Notes: a model not told the origin generated them from the sequence alone. 32,390 bases of DNA from an uncultured Lachnospiraceae bacterium (GCA_947574135.1 CANPIM010000039.1:1-32390), one strand, 5' to 3'; positions 15,779 through 23,555 are shown, counted from the stretch's first letter. Numbers and translations are program-made.

Positions 15779-15807
15779 ATTTTAGCATGTTTTTTGGGTT
15801 TTTACAA
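15779..15807 (-). promoter_or_regulatory. Promoter of the DUF1461-DUF2262 operon
   Basis: Minus strand: TTGTAA (15802-15807), 17 nt, TAAAAT (15779-15784). The predicted start is about 20 nt before the ATG at 15751, giving a very short leader. It lies just downstream of the dapB terminator. Confidence 0.65.
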
Positions 15808-15842
15808 GGACAGATTGCACAAGGATGATTCTTCTGCTTTTT

Positions 15843-15893
15843 AAAAGACAGAGGATCCCGCCCCTGGTTGTTCGTGTGGAATCCTCTGCCTTT
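15843..15893 (-). terminator. Rho-independent terminator after dapB
   Basis: Inverted repeat CAGAGGAT (15849-15856) and ATCCTCTG (15881-15888) with a 24-nt loop. Reading on the minus strand the stem is followed by TCTTTT, and on the plus strand by CCTTTTT. It lies 33 nt after the dapB stop and fits termination of the dapA-dapB transcript. Confidence 0.6.
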
Positions 15894-15920
15894 TTGTTGG
15901 ATTTTGTGGTATTTCAGTTT

Positions 15921-16679
15921 TTATCCATTGATTACATGATTCATATTGTAGAGGCCCGCCGGCTTTCCGGCCAGGTATTTGGCAGCCTGTATGGCCCCCT
16001 TTCCAAATACTGCCCGGGAATAGGCCGTGTGCTGGAGGGTGATTACCTCGTCCGTGCCTGCAAAGATCACCTCATGATCTCCCACAATGGTGCCTCCCCG
16101 TACAGCGGAAATACCCAGCTCTTTTTTATCCCGAAGCTTGCGCTCCCTGCTTCTGTCATACACATAGGCGTAGCTCTGGTCTGCCGCGTCGTTTATGGCG
16201 TCTGCCAAGGCCAGGGCCGTGCCGCTGGGGGCATCCAGCTTTTGGTTGTGGTGCTTCTCCACAATCTCAATGTCAAAGCCGGCTTGAGCCAGTACCGGGG
16301 TGATCTCTCCCAATACCTTCATCAGCAGATTGATGCCCAAAGACATATTGGCGGATTTGAGCACCGCCACCTGGCGGCTGGCCTCCTCCACCTGTACAAG
16401 CTGCTCCTCCGAAAGGCCTGTGGTACAAAGCACCACAGGCAGCCCCTTTTTCACACAGACCTCCAGCAAATGACTGGTCACCTTTGCATTGGAAAAGTCA
16501 ATGACCACATCCGCCTCCACGGTGCAGTCCGCCAGATCCGAAAATACGGGGAAGGGCTGCTCCACGCCTCCCATCATATCCACACCGGCCACAATCTCAG
16601 CCTCTGTATCCTCCTTTAACAGGCCTGCAATCATTTGCCCCATCCGGCCATTGCAGCCATGCATAATCACTCTTACCAT
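15921..16679 (-). CDS. dapB: 4-hydroxy-tetrahydrodipicolinate reductase
   Basis: A 252-residue protein of normal length for DapB. The N-terminal nucleotide-binding motif is MHGCNGRMG (6-14), followed by VVLCTTGLS (82-90), SANMSLGIN (109-117) and the active-site stretch EKHHNQKLDAPSGTA (141-155), with the catalytic His pair and Lys147. It reduces the DapA product to tetrahydrodipicolinate, on the way to lysine and meso-diaminopimelate for peptidoglycan. The ATG at 16677-16679 has GGAG 8 nt upstream. It is 69 nt downstream of dapA with no visible terminator, so it should share the lysine-riboswitch control. Confidence 0.97.
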   Translation of the reverse strand: MVRVIMHGCNGRMGQMIAGLLKEDTEAEIVAGVDMMGGVEQPFPVFSDLADCTVEADVVIDFSNAKVTSHLLEVCVKKGLPVVLCTTGLSEEQLVQVEEASRQVAVLKSANMSLGINLLMKVLGEITPVLAQAGFDIEIVEKHHNQKLDAPSGTALALADAINDAADQSYAYVYDRSRERKLRDKKELGISAVRGGTIVGDHEVIFAGTDEVITLQHTAYSRAVFGKGAIQAAKYLAGKPAGLYNMNHVING

Positions 16680-16748
16680 TTTGTGCTCTCCTTATTTCCC
16701 TTCTCAGCCCTTCCCTTTTCCAAAGAATTGCTGTTTTCTTAGGACGGC

Positions 16749-17642
16749 TTATTCTTTGACAGGAATTCCAAACTCCACCATGGCTGCCTTTAGCTTCTCC
16801 TTGTGTGCCTCCTCCATCTCTGTGAGAGGCATGCGCAAGGGCCCGGCCTCCCAGCCCATAAGATTCATGGCCGCCTTTACAGGAATGGGGTTCACCTCGC
16901 AGAACAGCTGATCGATCAGGGGAAGGGCTCTAAGCTGCAGCTCCAGGCTTCCCTTTACATCCCCTGCCTGCCATTTCTCCACAATGTCATGGGTCTCTCG
17001 GGGCGCCACATTGGACAGCACGGAAATCACACCCAGACCTCCCAGGGAAAGCAAAGGGACAATCTGGTCATCGTTTCCGGAATAGAGATCAATGTTTCCC
17101 TTGGCCAGCTGCATAAGCTTGGCTGCCTGGGAAATATTTCCAGACGCTTCCTTGATTCCCACAATATTTTCCACATGCTCTGCCAGATAGGCCGCTGTCT
17201 CCGGCAGAATATTGCAGCCGGTTCTGCTTGGCACATTGTACATAATAATCGGCAGCCTGACAGAGGCCGCAATGGCTGTGTAATGGGCAATCAGCCCCTT
17301 CTGGGTGGCCTTGTTATAGTAAGGAGTCACCACCAAAAGAGCATCTGCCCCGGATTTTTCCGCCTCCACAGACAGATAAATGGCTGTCTCCGTGGAGTTG
17401 GAGCCGGTTCCTGCAATTACGGGAATCCGTCCCTTTACCTGCTCCACCGTAAAACGAATTACCTCCAGGTGCTCCTCATGACTCAGCGTGGAGGCCTCTC
17501 CTGTGGTACCGCAGGCAATGATACTGTCCGTTCCCTTGGCAATCTGATCCTCCAAAATCTCCGCAAGCTTGGGATAATTGACCTCTCCGTTTTCCTTCAT
17601 TGGCGTGATAATCGCCACGCCTGCTCCTTTAAAAATAGCCAT
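16749..17642 (-). CDS. dapA: 4-hydroxy-tetrahydrodipicolinate synthase
   Basis: A 297-residue TIM-barrel aldolase. Key parts are CGTTGEAST (44-52, the Thr pair 46/47), VTPYYNKATQKGL (105-117), MYNVPSRTGCN with Tyr135 and Arg140, and the Schiff-base lysine in GIKEASGN (Lys164). It condenses pyruvate with aspartate semialdehyde, the first committed step to lysine and diaminopimelate. I use the ATG at 17640-17642, with GGGAG 8 nt upstream; the longer frame starting at 17690 would run into the riboswitch terminator. The upstream leader carries a lysine riboswitch, so expression should fall when lysine is plentiful. Confidence 0.97.
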   Translation of the reverse strand: MAIFKGAGVAIITPMKENGEVNYPKLAEILEDQIAKGTDSIIACGTTGEASTLSHEEHLEVIRFTVEQVKGRIPVIAGTGSNSTETAIYLSVEAEKSGADALLVVTPYYNKATQKGLIAHYTAIAASVRLPIIMYNVPSRTGCNILPETAAYLAEHVENIVGIKEASGNISQAAKLMQLAKGNIDLYSGNDDQIVPLLSLGGLGVISVLSNVAPRETHDIVEKWQAGDVKGSLELQLRALPLIDQLFCEVNPIPVKAAMNLMGWEAGPLRMPLTEMEEAHKEKLKAAMVEFGIPVKE

Positions 17643-17693
17643 TTCTATATCTCCCTTCCTTGTAATATTCGCCATGGATTTTCTGCGCAAAAT

Positions 17694-17730
17694 AAGAGGC
17701 CGACGGTTAGGTCTGCCTCTAAAGAATCTT
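17694..17730 (-). terminator. Riboswitch expression-platform terminator ahead of dapA
   Basis: Minus strand: AGAGGC, a GAC/GTC inner stem with a six-base loop, then GCCTCT followed by TATTTT, about a 9-bp hairpin with one mismatch (17695-17720). The 5' arm can instead pair with the 3' strand of aptamer helix P1: UCUGAAGA (17742-17749) against UCUUUAGA (17717-17724), 8 bp with one G-U. That is the expected antiterminator arrangement of an OFF riboswitch. Confidence 0.7.
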
Positions 17731-17744
17731 ACAAAAACACATCT

Positions 17745-17915
17745 TCAGATAGCGCCCCACCATGCTCTGGTGACAGTCATAGAATTCTTTACCCTATGCC
17801 CAAGGAAGCATCCACAGGAAACCCTTCCTTTCGGCGTCTGTCCCTTTCCTTCGCTTTCCTCTATGCCTGTCATATCCGGCAAAGTACTCTTGAAAGACGC
17901 AACCTCTATCCATGC
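17745..17915 (-). ncRNA. Lysine riboswitch (L box)
   Basis: On the minus strand the leader has GGATAGAGGTTGCG, then TTTCAAGAGTA, GACAGACGCCGAAAGGAA, a TTCCT-rich helix, GACTGTCACC and the closing GGGCGCTATCTG. Order and wording match the lysC/dapA lysine aptamer: P1 by GATAG with CTATC, P2 by GCGTC with GACGC. It accounts for most of the 326-nt gap between the cobO-like gene and dapA. The promoter lies at 17931-17959 and the terminator at 17694-17730. It should bind L-lysine and stop transcription into dapA-dapB. Confidence 0.93.
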
Positions 17916-17930
17916 TTATTTTTCTGTACT

Positions 17931-17959
17931 ACTGTAACATAGACAATTCCCATTGTCAA
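17931..17959 (-). promoter_or_regulatory. Promoter of the riboswitch-dapA-dapB transcript
   Basis: Minus strand: consensus TTGACA (17954-17959), 17 nt, TACAGT (17931-17936) preceded by TGT as an extended -10. The start would be near 17924, about 10 nt before the aptamer. The -35 box lies 9 nt past the stop codon of the upstream adenosyltransferase gene. Confidence 0.8.
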
Positions 17960-17968
17960 TGTTCTGTT

Positions 17969-18469
17969 TCAATTATTTTCTGCACATTTCAGGGTATCGA
18001 TCTGATATACCTGATCCACAAAGGGGAACAGCTCCTCCTTCATATGAATCCCCGTAATCACCAGGGCCACGGAGTCATCCTTGGCAGCCAAAAGCTCCTT
18101 GATCTCCTCCACAGTTATCATACCCAGATCCAAGATCCCCAAAATTTCATCCAGCACCAGCAGATCACACTCTCCTGTCACCAGCACCTTTCTGGCAAAT
18201 CCAAAGGCATTTTTAATGTTCACAGCCTCCTCAACCTGCTCATTAGCCTCCAGATCATTATAGCCTGCCTGGAATTTTTCAAAGCGGAATACCTTAAACT
18301 CCGGCTCCATACGCTGGAGAATTCCCAAATCCTCCTCCTGCCGTCCCTTTAAAAACTGGATGACAATCACGGATTTTCCGCTGTTTGCAGTCAGCAGCCC
18401 CTGTCCCAGGGCTGCTGCGGTTTTTCCTTTTCCCTCTCCGCAATACGCAGTGATCCTTTCCCGTTCCAT
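17969..18469 (-). CDS. Corrinoid (cob(I)alamin/cob(I)yrinic acid) adenosyltransferase, CobO/BtuR type
   Basis: A 166-residue P-loop protein starting MERERITAYCGEGKGKTAAA. The Walker A sequence GEGKGKTA (11-18) is the form used by CobA/CobO/BtuR enzymes, followed by VIQFLKG and the acidic CDLLVLDEI stretch. It attaches the adenosyl group from ATP to the cobalt of corrinoids, for salvage or synthesis of coenzyme B12. No other cobalamin genes or cobalamin riboswitch are nearby, so it looks like a stand-alone housekeeping copy. The ATG at 18467-18469 has AGGAG 6 nt upstream and a promoter at 18541-18569. No terminator separates it from the dapA promoter. Confidence 0.88.
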   Translation of the reverse strand: MERERITAYCGEGKGKTAAALGQGLLTANSGKSVIVIQFLKGRQEEDLGILQRMEPEFKVFRFEKFQAGYNDLEANEQVEEAVNIKNAFGFARKVLVTGECDLLVLDEILGILDLGMITVEEIKELLAAKDDSVALVITGIHMKEELFPFVDQVYQIDTLKCAENN

Positions 18470-18540
18470 ACTGTTCTCCTATCATTTCCAGCTATCAAAT
18501 ACTCCTGCTATCCCAGATACCTTTGCCCTGCAATATCTTT

Positions 18541-18569
18541 ATCATACACTACACAGCTGGAAAAAGCAA
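18541..18569 (-). promoter_or_regulatory. Predicted promoter of the corrinoid adenosyltransferase gene
   Basis: Minus strand: TTGCTT (18564-18569), 17 nt, TATGAT (18541-18546). The predicted leader is about 65 nt. The box lies 32 nt after the end of the SSB-like gene. Confidence 0.5.
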
Positions 18570-18599
18570 GAAAAAGGAAAACAGGCCGGAAGGGACAGG

Positions 18600-19226
18600 C
18601 TAATCCTCGTAGTCCAGCTTGCTCACAGACACCTCATAAGCCACCCGCTTTTCCGACTCAAATTCATCCAGCTTTTTCACATATTCCCTGCTCTGAATCC
18701 GCCCCCAGATCTGCGCATGTCCTCCCACCTCAAAGCTGGAGGCAAAGCGGGCATTACGGCCCCAGCAGATGCAGGGAATGTAATCGGACTTGCCATAGGG
18801 CCGGTTCACTGCGATAAGCAGATCTGCAATCTCCCTTCCCAGAGGAGTTTTCCGGTATACCGGTGTTTTACATATATAGCCATCCAAGAAAATCTGATTT
18901 GTCTTGGCATTTTCCACTTCCTCATCAATAAACTCCAGCTCCCTGGCAAAAACAGACAGGACCAGCCGGTTCTTTTTCTCTTCGTGCCGGTTATAGGAAC
19001 GAAACTGACCGGAAACCCGGATAAATTCTCCCACATAATCCTCTGTCACATCCACAAGACGCTCGGAAATCATCACCGGAATAATGTCCGCCGAATCACT
19101 GAGACGCCTGACCGAAAGGTCCAACATATAAAATCCCTCCCCAAAGACCTCGTGGCTGAATGTGAATTCCGAAACAATTTCTCCTATCATGGACACCTGG
19201 TTGTTCTCAATTACCTTATCTGCCAT
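18600..19226 (-). CDS. Double-OB-fold single-stranded DNA-binding-like protein
   Basis: A 208-residue protein that appears to hold two OB folds. The first spans about 1-108 (NNQVSMIGEIVSEFTFSH, then FIRVSGQFRSYN). The second, about 110-205, is more canonical: IFLDGYICKTPVYRKTPLG, IAVNRPYGKSDYIPCICWG and GHAQIWGRIQSREY. Classical bacterial SSB has one OB fold and an acidic DDDIPF-like tail that recruits partners; here the end is SKLDYED with no such tip. The ATG at 19224-19226 has GGGAG about 10 nt upstream. Similar two-domain proteins are annotated as SSB in Lachnospiraceae. It may be a specialised paralogue (or PriB-like) rather than the main SSB. Confidence 0.75.
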   Translation of the reverse strand: MADKVIENNQVSMIGEIVSEFTFSHEVFGEGFYMLDLSVRRLSDSADIIPVMISERLVDVTEDYVGEFIRVSGQFRSYNRHEEKKNRLVLSVFARELEFIDEEVENAKTNQIFLDGYICKTPVYRKTPLGREIADLLIAVNRPYGKSDYIPCICWGRNARFASSFEVGGHAQIWGRIQSREYVKKLDEFESEKRVAYEVSVSKLDYED

Positions 19227-19357
19227 AACGCATGTTCTCCCTTCTTTTTACGAAGAATCTCTTTTCGTATTTTGGTTATCTTTACATATATATTCCCCAG
19301 ATTTTTCCTTTAGAACCATTTTTTCTAAATTTTTCTAATTTTTTAAATATTTTTTTG

Positions 19358-19385
19358 TTGTAATCTTTGGAAAATATGGTAAACT
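19358..19385 (+). promoter_or_regulatory. Predicted promoter of typA
   Basis: TTGTAA (19358-19363), 16 nt, TAAACT (19380-19385) preceded by TGG. It lies in a very AT-rich stretch (19255-19415) between the divergent SSB-like and typA genes. The predicted start is about 30 nt before the ATG at 19423. Confidence 0.5.
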
Positions 19386-19422
19386 GTATAAGTTATAAGC
19401 AAGATATTTTATGAGGTTGATT

Positions 19423-21243
19423 ATGAAAAGAGAAGATATCAGAAATGTGGCGATTATCGCCCATGTAGATCACGGAAAAACCACGCTGGTGGATGAGCTC
19501 TTGAAGCAGAGCGGCGTGTTTCGAGCCAATCAGGAAGTGGCCGAGCGTGTCATGGACTCCGGCGATATTGAGCGGGAGCGGGGAATTACGATTCTGTCCA
19601 AAAATACGGCAGTCACCTACAAGGGGACCAAGATCAATATTATCGATACGCCGGGCCACGCGGACTTCGGCGGCGAGGTGGAGCGGGTGCTCAAAATGGT
19701 AAACGGGGTGATCCTGGTGGTGGATGCCTTTGAGGGTCCCATGCCCCAGACCAAGTTTGTGCTGAAAAAGGCTCTGGATCTGAACCTGGATGTGATTGTG
19801 TGTGTCAATAAAATTGATCGGCCGGAGGCCCGGCCGGAGGATGTGGTGGACGAGGTGCTGGAGCTTTTGATGGACCTGGACGCCACGGACGAACAGCTGG
19901 AATGTCCCTTCCTCTTTGCCTCCGCCAAGGCCGGCTATGCCGTTCGGGAGCTCACCGATGAGCCCAAAAACATGGAGCCCCTCTTTGAAACCATTCTGGA
20001 GCATATTCCGGCTCCCGACGGGGATCCGGACGCAGGAACCCAGGTGCTTATCAGCACCATCGATTACAATGAGTATGTAGGCCGCATCGGCGTGGGCAAG
20101 GTGGACAACGGCACCATCCGGGTGAATCAGGATGCCGTGGTGGTGAACCACTACAATCCAGAAAAATGCCACAAGGTAAAGATCAGCAAGCTGTACGAGT
20201 TTGACGGACTGAATAAGGTGGATGTGGCGGAGGCTACCATTGGCTCCATCGTGGCCATCTCCGGTATCGCGGATATTCACATCGGGGATACCCTTTGCTC
20301 CCCGGAGCATCCCACCCCCATTCCCTTCCAGAAGATTTCCGAGCCCACCATTTCCATGCAGTTTATGGTAAATGACAGTCCCATGGCCGGACAGGAGGGG
20401 AAATATGTCACCTCCCGGCATCTCCGGGATCGGCTGTTTCGGGAGCTGAATACGGATGTCAGCCTGCGGGTGGAGGAGACGGACACCACCGAGGCCTTTA
20501 AGGTCTCCGGCCGGGGGGAGCTTCATCTGTCCGTGCTGATTGAGAATATGCGCCGGGAGGGCTATGAGTTTGCCGTGAGCAAGGCCGAGGTCCTCTACAA
20601 AACCGACTTAAAGGGCAAGCGCCTGGAGCCCATGGAGCTGGCCTACGTGGAGGTGGACGACGAGTTTGCCGGCACGGTGATCCAGAAGCTTAGCGAGCGA
20701 AAGGGAGAGCTCATAAATATGGTTTCCGGAAACAGCGGCTCCACCCACCTGGAATTCTCCATCCCTGCCCGGGGACTTATCGGCTACCGGGGAGAATTTC
20801 TCACAGACACCAAGGGAACAGGTGTTCTGAATACCATTTTTGACGATTACGGCCCCTACAAGGGGGATATCAGCTACCGGAAGCAGGGCTCTCTCATTGC
20901 CTTCGAGGCGGGGGAGGCCATCACCTACGGGCTTTTCAATGCCCAGGAGCGGGGCGCCCTCTTTATTGGCCCGGGGGAAAAGGTCTATGCAGGTATGGTG
21001 GTAGGCCAGAACGGAAAGGCTGAGGACATTGAGCTGAATGTGTGCAAAACCAAAAAGCTGACCAACACCCGGTCCTCCAGCGCTGACGAGGCCCTAAAGC
21101 TGACCCCGCCCAAAATCTTAAGCCTGGAGCAATGCCTGGAATTTATCGACACGGATGAGCTTTTGGAAATCACTCCCAAATCCCTGCGCATCCGCAAAAA
21201 AATCCTGGATCCCACCCTGCGAAAACGGGCCGCCATGCGCTAA
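19423..21243 (+). CDS. typA: Ribosome-associated translational GTPase TypA/BipA
   Basis: A 606-residue EF-G-like GTPase of normal TypA length. G motifs are AHVDHGKTT near residue 15, the RGIT switch, DTPGHADFGGE and NKIDRPEARPED. The later part carries the TypA signatures GRGELHLSVLIENMRREG, RGLIGYRGEFLTDT and the C-terminal LTNTRSSSADEALKLTPP. It binds the 70S ribosome and helps 50S assembly and stress adaptation. Two ATGs are in frame; I chose 19423 because GAGGT lies 6 nt before it, while the ATG at 19411 is preceded only by an AT-rich stretch. It is monocistronic, with a strong terminator at 21325-21362. Confidence 0.97.
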   Translation: MKREDIRNVAIIAHVDHGKTTLVDELLKQSGVFRANQEVAERVMDSGDIERERGITILSKNTAVTYKGTKINIIDTPGHADFGGEVERVLKMVNGVILVVDAFEGPMPQTKFVLKKALDLNLDVIVCVNKIDRPEARPEDVVDEVLELLMDLDATDEQLECPFLFASAKAGYAVRELTDEPKNMEPLFETILEHIPAPDGDPDAGTQVLISTIDYNEYVGRIGVGKVDNGTIRVNQDAVVVNHYNPEKCHKVKISKLYEFDGLNKVDVAEATIGSIVAISGIADIHIGDTLCSPEHPTPIPFQKISEPTISMQFMVNDSPMAGQEGKYVTSRHLRDRLFRELNTDVSLRVEETDTTEAFKVSGRGELHLSVLIENMRREGYEFAVSKAEVLYKTDLKGKRLEPMELAYVEVDDEFAGTVIQKLSERKGELINMVSGNSGSTHLEFSIPARGLIGYRGEFLTDTKGTGVLNTIFDDYGPYKGDISYRKQGSLIAFEAGEAITYGLFNAQERGALFIGPGEKVYAGMVVGQNGKAEDIELNVCKTKKLTNTRSSSADEALKLTPPKILSLEQCLEFIDTDELLEITPKSLRIRKKILDPTLRKRAAMR

Positions 21244-21246
21244 CAG

Positions 21247-21319
21247 AATCCGGTCTGCCGGATTTTCGTGCCGCGGCACGGTTGTGCCAGCAACCATTTT
21301 CCTTGGCAGGGAGTGCCAA
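21247..21319 (+). repeat. Train of four small inverted repeats in the typA 3' region
   Basis: Consecutive hairpins follow the stop codon: AATCCGG/CCGGATT (21247-21264), the perfect palindrome CGTGCCGCGGCACG (21267-21280), GGTTG/CAACC (21280-21295) and TTGGCA/TGCCAA (21303-21319). None ends in a strong T-run; the true terminator comes right after them. Confidence 0.7.
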
Positions 21320-21324
21320 CCGCA

Positions 21325-21362
21325 AAAAAGACGTTACCTGAGGATGTAGGTAACGTCTTTTT
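21325..21362. terminator. Bidirectional terminator between typA and the ROK gene
   Basis: AAAAAGACGTTACCT (21325-21339) and AGGTAACGTCTTTTT (21348-21362) form a perfect 15-bp stem with an 8-nt loop. A T-run follows the GC part of the stem on both strands, so it can end typA and the convergent uvrC-hprK-glucokinase transcript. The remaining 146 nt to the ROK stop hold only a short AGGGG/CCCCT hairpin near 21467. Confidence 0.93.
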
Positions 21363-21508
21363 GTATCTTTTGTATTTTAAGCTCTTTTCTTTTGTCAAAT
21401 TTATTCTAACCCTGTCGAATCAAAAAGTCAAGCTCTTGTTCCCATGAAAATCCGGTAATATGTGGAAGGGGCGTCCCCTTGCCAAAACCCGAAAGCCAGT
21501 TTCTTTCT

Positions 21509-22444
21509 CTAATCCAGCACCAGCCGCGCACTCCCATAAATCCCTGCATCATTCCCCAGGGTGGCCAGCACAAATGCAACCTCCCGGGTAGACTTATAGC
21601 AATGCTGCAGATAATATTTCCGAATATACTCCAGCAAAACAGGCCCGGCCTTTGACACGCCCCCGCCGATCACCACCACCTCCGGGTCCAGCACAGCGGT
21701 AAACACGGCAATGGTCTTGCCCAGATATTTTCCGAAGCGTTCCGCCACCCGCATGGCCAGGGCATCCCCCGCCTTTACGGCGTCGAACACCGCCTTGGCT
21801 GTCACCGGCTCCCGACGAAGAAGGGACTCCTCCCGGGAAGCCTCCAGCTCCTCCCTGGCCAGCTTTACCAGGCCTGTGGCAGATGCCACCTGCTCCAGAC
21901 AGCCCTTGTTTCCACACCCGCAATGACCGCTGATGTTCTCGTCCACATGGGCGTGTCCCACCTCGCCGCCTGCGCCGTGGGCTCCCACCACTACCTTTCC
22001 GTCAATGATAATGCCGCCGCCTACGCCGGTTCCCAGGGTCAGGAGAATCACATTTCTGTGGCCCTCTGCCCCGCCCTTCCACATTTCTCCCAGGGCCGCC
22101 ACATTGGCATCGTTGCCTCCCTTAGCCGGTATACCGGTTAGCTCCGTAAGCTCCCGGGTAACCTCCTTGTAGCCCCAGCCCAAATTGGCTGTATGGGGCA
22201 CCACACCCTGGGCATTCATAGGTCCCGGCACCCCAATTCCAATGCCGCAGACCTCCTGGGCTGTCAGCCCCCGCTCTACCAGCTTTTCCTTCACAGATGC
22301 CGCTATATCCGGCAAAATTGCCTCTCCGCCATTCTCCGTCCTGGTGAGAATCTCCCATTTATCCAGCAGATCGCCCTTGCGGTTAAACAATCCCATTTTT
22401 ACCGTGGTTCCTCCCACGTCCACCCCGATACAATACTCTTTCAT
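21509..22444 (-). CDS. glcK: ROK family glucokinase
   Basis: A 311-residue ROK kinase. The phosphate loop is GVDVGGTTVKMGLF (7-20), the catalytic Asn-Asp pair is in GGNDANVAALGE (Asp112), then LGTGVGGGIIIDG, GGEVGHAHVD with Glu161 and His164, and the zinc-binding HCGCGNKGCLE (174-184). It lacks an N-terminal DNA-binding domain, so it is a kinase and not a NagC/XylR-type repressor. It most likely phosphorylates glucose with ATP. The ATG at 22442-22444 has AGGAGG 4-5 nt upstream. It lies 68 nt downstream of hprK in the same direction, linking glucose phosphorylation with catabolite control. Other hexoses such as mannose are possible substrates. Confidence 0.9.
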   Translation of the reverse strand: MKEYCIGVDVGGTTVKMGLFNRKGDLLDKWEILTRTENGGEAILPDIAASVKEKLVERGLTAQEVCGIGIGVPGPMNAQGVVPHTANLGWGYKEVTRELTELTGIPAKGGNDANVAALGEMWKGGAEGHRNVILLTLGTGVGGGIIIDGKVVVGAHGAGGEVGHAHVDENISGHCGCGNKGCLEQVASATGLVKLAREELEASREESLLRREPVTAKAVFDAVKAGDALAMRVAERFGKYLGKTIAVFTAVLDPEVVVIGGGVSKAGPVLLEYIRKYYLQHCYKSTREVAFVLATLGNDAGIYGSARLVLD

Positions 22445-22512
22445 ACGGCCTCCTGTACTCTCTGTTTTCCTTTGGGGGATCCTCCCCTTTTTCTGCCGAA
22501 CCCGACAAGCCT

Positions 22513-23445
22513 TTACCCCTTGGCAATGCTCTCCTGCACTCTGCGGTACAGCTCCTGGGCTGCATTGTAGCCCATCTTCTTCTGCCGGTGGTTGACTGCC
22601 GCAGATTCCACAATGATTGCCAGATTTCTCCCCGGGCGAATGGGCAGGGAATGGCAGACCACCTTATTCCCCAAAAATTCCGTGTATTCCTCCTCCAGAC
22701 CCAGGCGATCATAATCCTTATCCTTGTCCCAGTCCTCCAGCTTGATCACCATGTCAATAGACTGGGTTTCCTTTACACTCTCCACACCAAACAGGGTCTT
22801 TACATCTACAATGCCAATGCCCCGAAGCTCGATAAAGTGCTTGGTAATGGCCGGAGAGCGCCCCACCAGGGTATCGTCGCTGACCTTACTGATTTCCACC
22901 ACATCATCCGTGACCAGGCGGTGGCCCCGCTTAATCAGCTCCAGAGCCGCCTCGCTTTTTCCAATGCCGCTCTCCCCCATAATCAGCACGCCCTCGCCGT
23001 AAACGTCCACCAGCACGCCGTGAATGGAAATCCGGGGCGCCAGCTCCACGCCCAGCCACCGGATGATCTCCGCCATAAAGGGGGAGGTTCCCACCTCTGT
23101 GCTTAAAACCGGCACCTCATATTTATTGGCCAGGGTCAGCACATCCTCCTCTGGCTCTGTCCGGGAGGTATAAATCACACAGGGAATATTACTGGAGAAA
23201 AAGCGCTCATAAATGGGATATTTCTCCTCTCTGGTCTTACTCATAAGATAGGTATACTCCACGTACCCTACGATCTGCACCCGCTCTGAGGCAAAATGAT
23301 CAAAATATCCTGTCAGCTGCAAAGCCGGGCGGTTAATTTCCGGAGAGGCCACCTTTCGGCTGACCAGATCAATATCCGGCGTCAGATTCTTTAAATTTAG
23401 CTTTTCCACTAATTTGGTCATATCGACCGATTGTACCATTGCCAT
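22513..23445 (-). CDS. hprK: HPr kinase/phosphorylase
   Basis: A 310-residue protein of standard length. The conserved core is IHGVLVDVYGEG (141-152), the Walker A loop GESGIGKS (157-164), LVTDDVVEI (178-186) and the K3-type signature ELRGIGIVDVKTLFG (206-220). It phosphorylates Ser46 of HPr when glycolytic intermediates are high and reverses this when phosphate is high. HPr-Ser-P then acts with CcpA in carbon catabolite repression of low-GC Gram-positives. The ATG at 23443-23445 has AGGAG 7 nt upstream and a candidate promoter at 23479-23508. The glucokinase gene follows. Confidence 0.97.
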   Translation of the reverse strand: MAMVQSVDMTKLVEKLNLKNLTPDIDLVSRKVASPEINRPALQLTGYFDHFASERVQIVGYVEYTYLMSKTREEKYPIYERFFSSNIPCVIYTSRTEPEEDVLTLANKYEVPVLSTEVGTSPFMAEIIRWLGVELAPRISIHGVLVDVYGEGVLIMGESGIGKSEAALELIKRGHRLVTDDVVEISKVSDDTLVGRSPAITKHFIELRGIGIVDVKTLFGVESVKETQSIDMVIKLEDWDKDKDYDRLGLEEEYTEFLGNKVVCHSLPIRPGRNLAIIVESAAVNHRQKKMGYNAAQELYRRVQESIAKG

Positions 23446-23478
23446 AGACTCACTCCTGTTTTTCCTACTTCTAAGGCT

Positions 23479-23508
23479 ATCTTACCATACCCACCCGGGG
23501 ACTTGCAA
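23479..23508 (-). promoter_or_regulatory. Candidate promoter of hprK-glcK
   Basis: Minus strand: TTGCAA (23503-23508), 18 nt, TAAGAT (23479-23484) preceded by TGG as an extended -10. It lies in the 110-nt gap after uvrC, in which no terminator is visible. Confidence 0.5.
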
Positions 23509-23555
23509 GAAGCATCTGTAGGGAAAGTTAAATATAGCTGTGGGGAGGCATCTGC

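Noticed and set aside
16803-17942. 379-residue plus-strand frame opposite dapA
   Set aside because: It runs across dapA and the lysine riboswitch on the opposite strand and has no domain.
18470-18599. Possible cobalamin riboswitch ahead of the corrinoid adenosyltransferase
   Set aside because: The 130-nt gap is too short and has no B12-box-like sequence; only a promoter is visible.
19393-20526. 377-residue minus-strand frame inside typA
   Set aside because: It is antisense to the conserved GTPase domain and its composition (His/Gly/Leu-rich) is typical of a shadow frame.
22474-22492. GC hairpin followed by five Ts on the plus strand between hprK and glcK
   Set aside because: It would terminate only plus-strand transcription, where no gene exists; the stem is 5 bp. 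On the coding strand no T-run follows, so it is not a terminator of the operon.
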